A stretch of DNA of 64,000 bases from Paraglaciecola sp. 20A4 (GTDB lineage Bacteria > Pseudomonadota > Gammaproteobacteria > Enterobacterales > Alteromonadaceae), in the NCBI RefSeq assembly GCF_011378905.1, contig NZ_WTPY01000002.1:369710-433709 (forward strand), in the 5' to 3' direction. Every line of letters starts with the position of its first letter. Position 1 is the first letter of the stretch. The position numbers and the translations under genes are program-made. The notes below the pieces were generated by a model. That model ran no database searches. It had not been told where the DNA came from and was given only the letters and a program-made list of their open reading frames with translations. This document shows, one piece after another, positions 29,137 through 37,308 of the stretch.

Positions 29137-30186
29137 TTACTTAGCAAGCATTGGCATCCAATGAACTAACTTACCCCATCCCCATTTTTTAATTTCATCC
29201 ACTTTTATTGCTTTACACAATAATTCAGACACCCAAGAAAGCCCGATATACATAATTAGCACTATGCATAAGCGCTTGGGCCAGCCGGTAGAAAATACTA
29301 AATTAACAATCGGCTCTATTACATAATAAAGCGGCATATGCCCTATGAAAACAATGATCGTGTTACGCGAAAAAAAGCGCACGATACGTCCGGCTTTTAT
29401 GCGACTAAACACCAAAATACTAAACATCGTATTACATAAATAAACGATTGAAACTGCAACAGATGTATACAGCGCATTCATCAAATCAGTGCTAACTTGA
29501 ATATTTTTAAACGGGAAGCGGCGTGTAACATTTATCTCATTTAATATTACAGCCCAAAAAATTATAAATGTAGCCCAAGCAATTATGCCGAGAAGTAAAC
29601 CTTTGGAACTGTCTTGATCTTTCTGCTGACACATATACATACCGAGCACAAATATCGTGAGCCAGTTCGGTAGTGACATATAGGCAATAAAAGTAGAATG
29701 GTCATGAATAAAATAACTACGCGTTAACACTTCTATTATTAGGCTTAATACCAGTATTAAAGGGGTTACCTTAATACGGTATAAAATAAGTGCCCAAAGC
29801 AAAATAATATGAAAATAGGTACCTATGAACCAGGTTGTGGGATTGGCAGGGAAAAAGTTAAAAATGACATTAACACCGAAAACAAACGGTGCGTAATTGC
29901 TCTCAGAAATATCGTTGATGGCAAAAAAACTGATTACGCTAATAAAAAGCGCAATGATTATTCCCCAAAAAAACATGGGGAATAAACGATTATAGCTAAC
30001 TTTGTACCTAGGGCCCGTTGCTTTACCCAGACCCCAGCCCATAATAAAGACAAACATAGCTACACCTAGTTGCTTCGGATAAACAGGCTGGGTAAATTGA
30101 TCAAACGGATCCCCAAAAAAATGTCCAAAAACGATTAAAAACATACCAACCGCTTTCATCCAATCGACGAAGTCGCAACGTTTCAT
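29137..30186 (-). CDS. Membrane acyltransferase, acyltransferase 3 family (fucose 4-O-acetylase type)
   Basis: A 349-residue polytopic membrane protein of the acyltransferase 3 family. The first helix holds DWMKAVGMFLIVFGHFFGD, which keeps the catalytic His with a Lys ten residues before it, as in WecH/fucose 4-O-acetylase-like members. About ten helices follow. Such proteins transfer acyl groups to surface polysaccharides or lipids. It is the last gene of the ACP-led cassette, 15 bp after the hexapeptide transferase. Acceptor unknown. Confidence 0.8.
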   Translation of the reverse strand: MKRCDFVDWMKAVGMFLIVFGHFFGDPFDQFTQPVYPKQLGVAMFVFIMGWGLGKATGPRYKVSYNRLFPMFFWGIIIALFISVISFFAINDISESNYAPFVFGVNVIFNFFPANPTTWFIGTYFHIILLWALILYRIKVTPLILVLSLIIEVLTRSYFIHDHSTFIAYMSLPNWLTIFVLGMYMCQQKDQDSSKGLLLGIIAWATFIIFWAVILNEINVTRRFPFKNIQVSTDLMNALYTSVAVSIVYLCNTMFSILVFSRIKAGRIVRFFSRNTIIVFIGHMPLYYVIEPIVNLVFSTGWPKRLCIVLIMYIGLSWVSELLCKAIKVDEIKKWGWGKLVHWMPMLAK

Positions 30187-30201
30187 ATTATTTCCTTAGC
30201 G

Positions 30202-30852
30202 TTAGGCCTGTGATTTCAAGGCGGCATTTTTTTGCGCTGTGGCAGTTGGATCTTCCGTGGGCGTTGGTGCGAAGCTTTTAACAAATCTGGCTGGGTTCCC
30301 AGCGACCACAATATTCGCTTTTACATTGCTGTTAACGACAGCGCCAGCCGCGACTAGTGAGCCTTTACCAATGCTAGCGAGTATTATTGCACCCTCACCA
30401 ACCCATACATTTTCCGCAATGTTTATACGATTAATATTGCTTGACGAGAAAGGCATCCATTCTCCGCTTTCGTCGTTACGCAAATGTTGAGTATTGCCAC
30501 TGAGTAAGCTTGAATGGCTGCCTATCAGGCAGTTTTTCCCTAAATGAGCAGAACCTATGGAACAGTATATGCCAGTGTATACGTTGTCTTCGACTACGGT
30601 ACTTCGATGCGCGAATATAGTGCCAAAGCCAATAAAACTATTTAACGAGCACTTTTCCAGAGTTAAGGAGTAAAATGCCCTACGCAAGAACACACCTGGC
30701 AGACCTGGCAATATGGAGAATACATGAGTCCAGAAGGAGAAAACGGCTTCTGAATGCTTACTTGTTGAAGATTCTAACCAACAGGTGATTGCCATCGGTA
30801 AAGTCAATAACTGACATAAACGGTTAATAAATAATTTAAGTGCGTGGTACAT
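30202..30852 (-). CDS. Hexapeptide-repeat acyltransferase
   Basis: A 216-residue soluble O- or N-acyltransferase with a left-handed beta-helix. Hexapeptide repeats run from about residue 75 (GFGTIFAHRSTVVEDNVYTG) to 190 (VAAGAVVNSNVKANIVVAGNPARFV), the usual maltose/galactoside acetyltransferase pattern; the N-terminal 70 residues are not repeat-like. Catalytic His is not certain. It lies 52 bp after the AMP ligase and 15 bp before the membrane acyltransferase, within the five-gene cassette. Confidence 0.82.
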   Translation of the reverse strand: MYHALKLFINRLCQLLTLPMAITCWLESSTSKHSEAVFSFWTHVFSILPGLPGVFLRRAFYSLTLEKCSLNSFIGFGTIFAHRSTVVEDNVYTGIYCSIGSAHLGKNCLIGSHSSLLSGNTQHLRNDESGEWMPFSSSNINRINIAENVWVGEGAIILASIGKGSLVAAGAVVNSNVKANIVVAGNPARFVKSFAPTPTEDPTATAQKNAALKSQA

Positions 30853-30904
30853 AGTAAATATCCTTAATTACGCGTAGCTCCAATTCAGTTTGTGGCAAAT
30901 TGTT

Positions 30905-32248
30905 TTAGGAGCGTTTGCGCATCCTTTTAAACCGTGCATTATGAGTATAGTTGTCAATCAGCGATATTTTCTTAGGAACTTTGTAGGCTTGTAAACGACC
31001 TGCGCAATGCCGTCTTAATCTGACTTTGAATTCTGTTAACGTCTCATCAGTACTGAGCTTAACCTCTATGGCTACAATCATACCGGTAATGGTGTGTGGT
31101 GAAGAATACACAGCCGCATCTTCGACACCTGGCATCTCTAAAACAACACTCTCTACTTCGGCAGGGTAGACTTTTTCGCCGCCCACGTTGATGATTTCAC
31201 TTTGTCTGCCGAGTATTTTAAGCCACTCCCCATCTTGCTCAACTTGATCTCCAGTGTCTAAAAAGCCATCTTCATCGAATGGTGATGGGGCATTAAGGTA
31301 TCCAAGCATCGCTGACTCAGATTTTATCCAAAGACGGCCATCTACTATTTTTGTCTCAAACTCCGCGCCTCCGACTTTCACCCAAAGTGATTTAGAGTCC
31401 CTAGACTTAGAGCGTAATATGCCCACTTCAGACAGCCCATAAGTTTGCAACAGTTTGGTTTGTGGGAACCTTGTCGTTATGGCTGTTAGGGTGCTATCAG
31501 GCATGGTCTCAGTCCCATAGGTAATGAGCTTAAGTGAACTTAAATCAACATTATCGGCGGCACCAGATAATAAAAGCAGATTGATAAACGTAGGCGACGT
31601 TGGTAATACTTCCACCTTGTGTTTTTCAATGGCCAGGCAGACCGACTCTGGCGTTCGATGAGCCGGCACCACTGCAGTGCCTCCATTAGCCAATGTATAT
31701 AGTAGTGTGTTCACACCGCCAATATGGTCAAACTGCAAAAATGCTAATGTACGCATCATTTTTCTTGGTACGGTAAATTTATTTAGCAGTTGCGACAGGT
31801 CATGAAATATCGCTTTACTTTTCCCCGTTGAGCCAGAAGAAAATAACACTAATCCAGGATGATTTTTTTCGCGCAGTACATCATAAAGGGGATGTGATGG
31901 CTGGTTATTTGTTCTAATTAGCTGAGTGTCGTTTTCGCTAACAATAATATCATATTGATTTTGCGCTATTTCGCAGAACGTTTCAAAATGCGCTTTCGAA
32001 TCATTGGAAAGTGGCACAATGATATTGCGATTGTGGGTCAATGCTAAAAATAATGAGATGCTTTCGGCACAATAGTCAGACTTGATGCTCACCACCTCGC
32101 CTGGTCTTATCTTTTCCTTTGCTATCCAGCCTAACCAGTTGTGGTATTTTTCGCGTAATTCACCGTAAGTAATAATATTATTGCCTACCGCAACGGCCTC
32201 TTGAGTTTCAAGTTCAGACATTTTGTCTAATAGAAATTGCACAGTCAT
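30905..32248 (-). CDS. AMP-dependent synthetase/ligase (adenylating enzyme)
   Basis: A 447-residue class I adenylate-forming enzyme. Visible core motifs are the P-loop LFSSGSTGKSKAIFHD (A3), TYGLSE (A5), LDTGDQVEQDGEW (A7), GRQSEIINVGGEKVYPAEVE (A8), and a C-terminal Lys in NARFKRMRK (A10). It should activate a carboxylic acid as an acyl-AMP and load it on CoA or on the carrier protein encoded two genes upstream. Its ATG overlaps the SDR stop by 4 bp and its Shine-Dalgarno (AGGAGGG) lies inside the end of the SDR gene. It is shorter than typical acyl-CoA synthetases (about 500-550). The substrate is unknown. Confidence 0.85.
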   Translation of the reverse strand: MTVQFLLDKMSELETQEAVAVGNNIITYGELREKYHNWLGWIAKEKIRPGEVVSIKSDYCAESISLFLALTHNRNIIVPLSNDSKAHFETFCEIAQNQYDIIVSENDTQLIRTNNQPSHPLYDVLREKNHPGLVLFSSGSTGKSKAIFHDLSQLLNKFTVPRKMMRTLAFLQFDHIGGVNTLLYTLANGGTAVVPAHRTPESVCLAIEKHKVEVLPTSPTFINLLLLSGAADNVDLSSLKLITYGTETMPDSTLTAITTRFPQTKLLQTYGLSEVGILRSKSRDSKSLWVKVGGAEFETKIVDGRLWIKSESAMLGYLNAPSPFDEDGFLDTGDQVEQDGEWLKILGRQSEIINVGGEKVYPAEVESVVLEMPGVEDAAVYSSPHTITGMIVAIEVKLSTDETLTEFKVRLRRHCAGRLQAYKVPKKISLIDNYTHNARFKRMRKRS

Positions 32249-32940
32249 GATATCCCTCCTAGATAAATTATCTGCCCGGTAATCATGTTGCTCTGGGGCT
32301 TCATGAAAAAGTCGACCAGATTCAGTACATCTTCTGGCTTTGCCATTTTTTGTATAGATTGTTGCTCTACTAAACGCGAAATTTTTTCTTCGCTAACACC
32401 GCTAATTAAATCGGTCGCGATAGGTGATGGGCCGATGGCATTGCACGTTATGTTAAATGTGCTGAGTTCTTTAGCAATCACTCGCGTAAGTGATTCAACA
32501 GCACTTTTTGAGGCTGCATATGCAGCTTCACCTTGCAAATTCATGGGAACTGCAACAGTGCTCATATTTATAATTCGCGGGTTGGCCGATTTTCTTAGCA
32601 AGCTAATTGCTTTCTGGCTGCACATAAACGTGCCTGCATAATTGACGTCCATGGTTTCGCGCATATTTTTGAAGGGGGTAAGTGCAAACGCATTCATTCG
32701 AGCAACGCCAGCATTGTTTATTAATACATCTATATATTTGAAGGCTTTGCGAATTTTAATGAATAGCGCTTGAACTTGCTCTTCAATTGCCACGTCAGCC
32801 TCAAAGTGATGATAATGTGGGTGTGAAACGTCACTCGCGCTTCTAGCGCACCCAATCACTAAATGCCCCTGAGCCAATAGATGTTGCACAATAGCTAAAC
32901 CAAGCCCACGGCTTGCTCCTGTCACCAGTATATGTTGCAT
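32245..32940 (-). CDS. SDR oxidoreductase, FabG-like
   Basis: A 231-residue short-chain dehydrogenase. It has TGASRGLGLAIV (cofactor loop), NNAG, the catalytic Ser in NMSTVAVP, YAASK with the catalytic Tyr and Lys, and a C-terminal TGQIIYLGG typical of FabG-like 3-oxoacyl-ACP reductases. The gene order with an ACP and ligase supports reduction of a carrier-bound beta-keto acyl group. I chose the ATG at 32940 (AGGTGAG 7 nt upstream); an in-frame GTG at 32952 overlaps the ACP gene. Confidence 0.85.
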   Translation of the reverse strand: MQHILVTGASRGLGLAIVQHLLAQGHLVIGCARSASDVSHPHYHHFEADVAIEEQVQALFIKIRKAFKYIDVLINNAGVARMNAFALTPFKNMRETMDVNYAGTFMCSQKAISLLRKSANPRIINMSTVAVPMNLQGEAAYAASKSAVESLTRVIAKELSTFNITCNAIGPSPIATDLISGVSEEKISRLVEQQSIQKMAKPEDVLNLVDFFMKPQSNMITGQIIYLGGIS

Positions 32941-32944
32941 GGGG

Positions 32945-33238
32945 CTACTCACCTTTTAACAAGTGATCAATATGCTCAACGAGTGAACTGACATTCTTAA
33001 AAGGACTATTTGCCGCTGACATTGCCCGTTCATCACTTAAAGATACATTTATATCTTGGTCTTGCAGCATATCTTCAATGTCGATGAGTAGGGCAACTAA
33101 GCCCATAGAGTCTAAATATCCTTGTTTACCGAATAATGGGGTGTCAATCGATACGGGAACTTGTTCCGCGTCTTCACGTGATTGGTTGGTCAGTTCAATT
33201 GCTGCCAAGACGAGAGATTGTATTTCATTATGGGTCAT
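32945..33238 (-). CDS. Acyl carrier protein-like protein
   Basis: A 97-residue carrier protein. The phosphopantetheine site reads GYLDSMGLVALLIDIED, with Ser in the DSM context in place of the usual DSL. The N-terminal helix (NEIQSLVLAAIELTNQ) and the acidic character are typical of ACPs. The start is the ATG at 33238 (AAGGA upstream); the frame extends to 33286 without support. It is the first gene of the five-gene cassette, and the SDR gene follows with a start 5 bp after its stop. Confidence 0.85.
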   Translation of the reverse strand: MTHNEIQSLVLAAIELTNQSREDAEQVPVSIDTPLFGKQGYLDSMGLVALLIDIEDMLQDQDINVSLSDERAMSAANSPFKNVSSLVEHIDHLLKGE

Positions 33239-33354
33239 ATGCTTATTCCTTAGCGTGGGGTAAACGATTGTTCGTTTATCAATCATAATACGTTCAAAAA
33301 ATGGCTTACTGCAATCCTTAATTTTTCATTAACAGCTATATTTCATTCCCTTAA

Positions 33355-33395
33355 AGTGGTGTTTTTCACTAATAACATTAGTGGTTTTAACCACT
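33355..33395 (+). promoter_or_regulatory. Candidate PspF enhancer sites (two related 16-bp repeats)
   Basis: AGTGGTTTTAACCACT (33380-33395) is a perfect palindrome, and AGTGGTGTTTTTCACT (33355-33370) is a weaker copy, centred 25 bp apart. They lie about 100-130 bp upstream of the sigma-54 promoter, the distance used by the PspF enhancer sites in E. coli. The assignment is positional. Confidence 0.5.
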
Positions 33396-33476
33396 TATTG
33401 CTGTATGTGAATATTGCTAAGATTTTTCATCGAATAAATAACTAATATTTTCATATGCTTACAGATTTTAAATTGA

Positions 33477-33492
33477 TTGGCATAACACTTGT
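33477..33492 (+). promoter_or_regulatory. Sigma-54 (-24/-12) promoter of pspA
   Basis: TTGGCATAACACTTGT carries GG and GT separated by 10 bp, matching the -24/-12 consensus TGGCAC-N5-TTGC and the E. coli pspA promoter, which also ends in GT. The expected start of transcription is near 33504, about 85 bp before pspA. Confidence 0.8.
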
Positions 33493-33588
33493 AAATAGCA
33501 ATAGATAATAGGTGGCATCTACTGCAGATAAACCTACTTTGATAAAGCCAATATAGTGGCGAAGAACCTAACCAAGTGGAGAATCATC

Positions 33589-34248
33589 ATGGGACTAATT
33601 TCTAGAATGTCAGACATAGTACAGTCGAATATTAATGCATTACTCGATAAGGCAGAAAATCCCGAAAAAATGATCAAGCAGCTGATTCTAGAGATGCAAG
33701 ATACTCTAGTGGAAGTGAGATCTGTGGCCGCAACAGTATTGGCTGATAAAAAACACATCGAACGTAATATGAGTAAGTTGAACGTTGAAAGTGAAAACTG
33801 GCAAAACAAAGCAGCAATTGCATTATCCAAAGGAAGAGAAGATCTCGCTCGAGCTGCCCTTGCTGAAAAGCAACGTGTTGATGCAGCACTAAAAGGATCG
33901 CATGGTCAGTTGAGTGACGTGCAAGAGTCGATTGAAACACTGCAAAATGACAGCAGTAAATTAAATGAAAAGCTCATTGAAGCGAAAATAAAACAAAAAA
34001 GTTTATTAATTAAACACCGTACTGTAGGTGCCCGTTTGAAAGTGAAAAGCGTCGGCACCTGTGACAAAGTTGACAGCGCTATAGTGAAGTTCGATCAATA
34101 TGAACGTCGAATTGATGACTTAGAAGCACAAGTTGACGCGTATGACATAGCAAGCGAATCAAAGAGCCTGACTACCGAGCTGGCACAACTTAAGACGGAC
34201 GATGACATTGATAGGCAGCTTGCTGAACTGCGTAAGAACGTTGCTTAA
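33589..34248 (+). CDS. pspA: Phage shock protein A
   Basis: PspA is a coiled-coil ESCRT-III-like protein that binds stressed inner membrane and regulates the Psp response. The 219-residue protein has the N-terminal amphipathic membrane helix (MGLISRMSDIVQSNINALL) and long heptad-rich helices to the end. I chose the ATG at 33589 (GTGGAG upstream); a longer open frame from 33556 adds 11 non-conserved residues. The sigma-54 promoter and pspC just downstream support the identity. Confidence 0.95.
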   Translation: MGLISRMSDIVQSNINALLDKAENPEKMIKQLILEMQDTLVEVRSVAATVLADKKHIERNMSKLNVESENWQNKAAIALSKGREDLARAALAEKQRVDAALKGSHGQLSDVQESIETLQNDSSKLNEKLIEAKIKQKSLLIKHRTVGARLKVKSVGTCDKVDSAIVKFDQYERRIDDLEAQVDAYDIASESKSLTTELAQLKTDDDIDRQLAELRKNVA

Positions 34249-34319
34249 TAAATAACTATTGGCAAAACCTTAGCACCGTATAACGATGTAGCCGGTGCGC
34301 CTTATATTAGGAGAGCAAT

Positions 34320-34523
34320 ATGAGAGAATATATAAATGTGAATCGCTTACATCGCGATACGCTCCACGCAAAAGTTTCCGGTGTCTGTGCTGGTTTAGCG
34401 AAGCACTGGGATCAACCCCGATGGGTTATAAGAGTCGCAGCAATTGCATGTCTATTGTTACTGCCTGTTGCAACGGCAGTCGCCTATGCTATGGCAGTTG
34501 TATTGCTGCCAACGCGCTTATGA
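34320..34523 (+). CDS. pspC: PspC-domain protein
   Basis: A 67-residue PspC-domain protein: VNRLHRDTLHAKVSGVCAGLAKHW is the conserved cytoplasmic part and WVIRVAAIACLLLLPVATAVAYAMAVVLLP is the hydrophobic membrane segment. It is shorter than E. coli PspC (119), which has an added periplasmic domain. AGGAG lies 6 nt before the ATG. The stop codon overlaps the next start (ATGA). Confidence 0.88.
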   Translation: MREYINVNRLHRDTLHAKVSGVCAGLAKHWDQPRWVIRVAAIACLLLLPVATAVAYAMAVVLLPTRL

Positions 34524-34864
34524 ACCTGTTGAAAAACTTAGCGTTAGCGGTGCTTATCGCTATTTTAATTACCTACAGCCTCGGGTATGCCGCATCTGAT
34601 TTACTCGACATACGGGTGCAACTTGATGATAGTTTCATTGAGCCTATGACCTCGCTCGCTATATTGGTGGCGGTGGGAGTTGTGCTCGTGTTGGTTGGCT
34701 TTGCCGTAGCACTGAGTGTCATGGCCGCAATAGGCTTTACCTTGTTTGCTATATTAGGGGCATTGGTCTTTGCTGGTTTAAGCAGTATTTGGCCGATTTT
34801 ACTGGCAGCGGTTATAATAGTTTGGGTGCTCAAAGACAAGAAACGGGAGGATCATTACTCATAG
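34520..34864 (+). CDS. Membrane protein in the psp operon
   Basis: A 114-residue protein starting in the ATGA overlap with pspC. It has three to four hydrophobic segments (about residues 5-25, 46-70, 72-88, 92-108) and ends in a charged tail (DKKREDHYS). I do not recognise a family, and it is not PspB or PspD by sequence. Coupling to pspC suggests a role in the same envelope-stress response. Confidence 0.72.
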   Translation: MNLLKNLALAVLIAILITYSLGYAASDLLDIRVQLDDSFIEPMTSLAILVAVGVVLVLVGFAVALSVMAAIGFTLFAILGALVFAGLSSIWPILLAAVIIVWVLKDKKREDHYS

Positions 34865-34975
34865 TGTGCATCGAAAATAAGTCTTAGACATGATCGAACA
34901 TGAGTGGGAATGGGTAGCATATTCAACAGATTTGCTGAATAATTCCGTTCTGAATTATTTAAAATGGAATTGCAG

Positions 34976-35419
34976 ATGCTTGTGAATGTTAGATGTATAA
35001 TCGCTACGGCAATAATTTTAATATCAAACGCCGCTTTTGCTGAACTGCATATTACTGATGCGACGGTAAGGTTGTTGCCTCCAAGCGTACCCAACACCTC
35101 AGCCTATTTTTCGTTACAAAACACCGGTGATGAAAACATAACGTTAGTTGGCGCCCAAGCAGGCATAGCGAATAAGGCTGAATTGCATAACCACATTATG
35201 CATGGCGATGTTATGCGAATGGAAAAACAAGATACAATCGTTGTTCCTGCTGGAGAAAGAGTAGACTTTACACCGGGTGGATTACATATGATGCTCTTCG
35301 GTTTAATAAAACCTCTTAAAAAAGATCAGATCGTGACACTCAGTTTATTAACTGATGATGGCCAACAGATTAGTTTCGACGCAGTCGTCGCTTCGCCTAA
35401 CAAACATAGTCATCACTAG
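34976..35419 (+). CDS. Periplasmic copper chaperone PCu(A)C family
   Basis: A 147-residue periplasmic protein. Signal peptide residues 1-22 end in AAFA. The mature domain has the metal site of PCuAC (DUF461) proteins: ELHNHIMHGDVMRM with His and Met ligands, then PAGERVDFTPGGLHMMLFGL. Family members bind Cu(I) and deliver it to cytochrome oxidase. A His-rich tail (KHSHH) is present. I chose the ATG at 34976 over 34964 because of spacing from GGA. It lies in the psp run, so linkage to stress is inferred. Confidence 0.85.
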   Translation: MLVNVRCIIATAIILISNAAFAELHITDATVRLLPPSVPNTSAYFSLQNTGDENITLVGAQAGIANKAELHNHIMHGDVMRMEKQDTIVVPAGERVDFTPGGLHMMLFGLIKPLKKDQIVTLSLLTDDGQQISFDAVVASPNKHSHH

Positions 35420-35428
35420 GAGGTGAAC

Positions 35429-36415
35429 ATGCAAAAATACCTAACCCCAAAATGGTTGCTTAGTATTGCAGCTATACTCTTTATTATTTTTTGGCTGATT
35501 GCTGTTTATTGGAGTTTTGAACCAGAGACTTTCGATCCGCGCCAGACAGCACAAAGTTATGCGCAGCAGCATAATGAAAAACTTGTTCCTGGGTATACCT
35601 TGACGACAAGTTTAGTTACCGTAATTGAAACACTATTGAATAAGTCAGGTGGTTATCTGTCAAACGATGTGATGCCCCCAAGCCTCTTTATGGATAATAT
35701 GCCGAGCTGGGAATTTGGGGTACTAGAAATGACCCGAGATTTAGCATTATCGATGCGCAAAGACATCAGTCGCTCACAGTCTCAGTCCAGCGAAAATCCA
35801 TTCTTGACTGACGCGCAACCAAAATTAAATATAGACCATCGCAGTTGGTTGTTGCCTTCAGCTGAGTCTCAGTATCAGGATGCGATTGATAAGCTCTACC
35901 AATATCGTTCTAGCTTGTCCACAAGCCGTGAAGGCACTGCGCAATTTTATGCTCGGGCAGATAACTTACGAGACTATGTGAAGCAAATTGAAAAACGTTT
36001 GGGTAATTTGTCACAGAAGTTGAGCGTCAGTGTCGGCCAAGACCGCCTCAATACTAATTTCGCCAAAGTCAGTAGTGCAGGGAATATTCCCGCCGCTGAG
36101 TTACGTGAACAAACAAGTTGGTTTCAATTAGATGACAACTTCTATGAGGCGCGAGGTGCAAGCTGGGCGTTAATCCACTTTCTTAAAGCGGTAGAAGTAG
36201 ATTTTGCCGACGTACTAGATAAGAAAAATGCACGAGTTAGTGTTCAGCAGATTATTCGTGAACTAGAGTCGACCCAAGAGTCTATTTTCAGCCCTATGAT
36301 CTTAAATGGTAGCGGCTTCGGCATTCTGGCTAATCATTCTTTAGTTATGGCGAACTATATTTCCCGAGCGAATGCTGCTCTAATTGAACTTTCAGAACTA
36401 TTAAATCAAGGATAA
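35429..36415 (+). CDS. DUF2333 family membrane protein
   Basis: A 328-residue protein of the DUF2333 family. An N-terminal membrane helix (WLLSIAAILFIIFWLIAVYWSF) is followed by a large extracytoplasmic domain with GYTLTTSLVTVIETLLNKSGGYLSNDV and SWEFGVLEMTRDLALSMRKDISRSQ, the conserved part. A strong AGGAGG lies 5 nt before the ATG at 35429. It overlaps nothing and precedes the outer-membrane barrel gene by 3 bp. Function is unknown; the context suggests an envelope role. Confidence 0.85.
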   Translation: MQKYLTPKWLLSIAAILFIIFWLIAVYWSFEPETFDPRQTAQSYAQQHNEKLVPGYTLTTSLVTVIETLLNKSGGYLSNDVMPPSLFMDNMPSWEFGVLEMTRDLALSMRKDISRSQSQSSENPFLTDAQPKLNIDHRSWLLPSAESQYQDAIDKLYQYRSSLSTSREGTAQFYARADNLRDYVKQIEKRLGNLSQKLSVSVGQDRLNTNFAKVSSAGNIPAAELREQTSWFQLDDNFYEARGASWALIHFLKAVEVDFADVLDKKNARVSVQQIIRELESTQESIFSPMILNGSGFGILANHSLVMANYISRANAALIELSELLNQG

Positions 36416-36418
36416 ACC

Positions 36419-37177
36419 ATGAACAAACCTCTTTGTGCTGGCGCACTGGCGATGGCCTTAACGAGTTTATCGAGTCAGGCTGATACGTTATTAGGCGTAT
36501 ACGCGGGCGCTCAGGCATGGGATATGGAGACCACTGGCGGGTTTTCAGATAGTAATAACAATGTAGACTTCAACTTTGACGACGAAACTAAAGGGAGCTT
36601 TTATGTTGCATTAGAGCATCCAGTACCTTTTGTACCGAATATTAAGTTGCAACGCACGGGTCTAGATACAAATGGACAAACCGTTTTGTCTTCAAGTATG
36701 ACGTATGGTGGTGAGTTATTTTCGGCGGATACAACCGTTAACACTAGTCTTGATTTAGTGAGTACTGATTATATTGCATACTATGAATTATTTGATAATG
36801 ACTTGGTTAGCTTTGATTTAGGCATAAATGCGAAACATCTAGATGGTGACATTTATTTAGAGGCGAAAAACGATGCAACCCAAAATGCGGCTCGTGATTT
36901 TTCTGGTTTCGTTCCTATGTTGTATTCGCGTGTAGAAGTTGGTGTGCCGTTTACAGGGCTTGGAGCGTTTGTAGAAGGGAGTTTTTTAGCTTTTGACGAC
37001 AACAAGATTACAGATTATCAAGCTGCTATTACCTACGGATTGCTCGATAACTTAGCAATTGATGCTACTTTGCAGCTTGGTTACCGCTCATTGGAAATGG
37101 AATTAGATGACCTAGACGGTATTTACACTGATTTTGAATTCAGTGGGGCGTTCGTTGGGGTTGAGGTGCATTTCTAA
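36419..37177 (+). CDS. Outer-membrane beta-barrel protein, TIGR04219 family
   Basis: A 252-residue exported protein with a signal peptide (cleavage near SSQA, residue 20) and alternating hydrophobic strands as in small outer-membrane barrels. It ends in GVEVHF, a terminal Phe suited to BAM-mediated insertion. LLGVYAGAQAWDMETTGGF at the start and the family length match TIGR04219. It follows the DUF2333 gene by 3 bp. Function is unknown. Confidence 0.85.
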   Translation: MNKPLCAGALAMALTSLSSQADTLLGVYAGAQAWDMETTGGFSDSNNNVDFNFDDETKGSFYVALEHPVPFVPNIKLQRTGLDTNGQTVLSSSMTYGGELFSADTTVNTSLDLVSTDYIAYYELFDNDLVSFDLGINAKHLDGDIYLEAKNDATQNAARDFSGFVPMLYSRVEVGVPFTGLGAFVEGSFLAFDDNKITDYQAAITYGLLDNLAIDATLQLGYRSLEMELDDLDGIYTDFEFSGAFVGVEVHF

Positions 37178-37267
37178 TTCAAGTGGCCTGTAACGGAATG
37201 TTGTACTTTCATTCATTCCATTAAGTAATAAAAAATCAGTATTTATTCTTTCCAGTTATGATTATAG

Positions 37268-37305
37268 ATCGCTAACCTAGTGCCATAGCATTCGAGGTTA
37301 GCGAT
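37268..37305 (+). promoter_or_regulatory. Hairpin covering the cysJ ribosome-binding site
   Basis: A perfect 11-bp inverted repeat (ATCGCTAACCT 37268-37278 and AGGTTAGCGAT 37295-37305) with a 16-nt loop ends 3 nt before the cysJ ATG. The only Shine-Dalgarno-like stretch (GAGG, 37294-37297) lies in the 3' arm. In RNA this would hide the ribosome site; as DNA it could be an operator. Confidence 0.65.
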
Positions 37306-37308
37306 ATT

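Noticed and set aside
34295..34864. 189-codon open frame over pspC and the membrane protein
   Set aside because: Its N-terminal part is in a different frame from pspC; the C-terminal 114 residues are a gene on their own, starting at the ATGA overlap.
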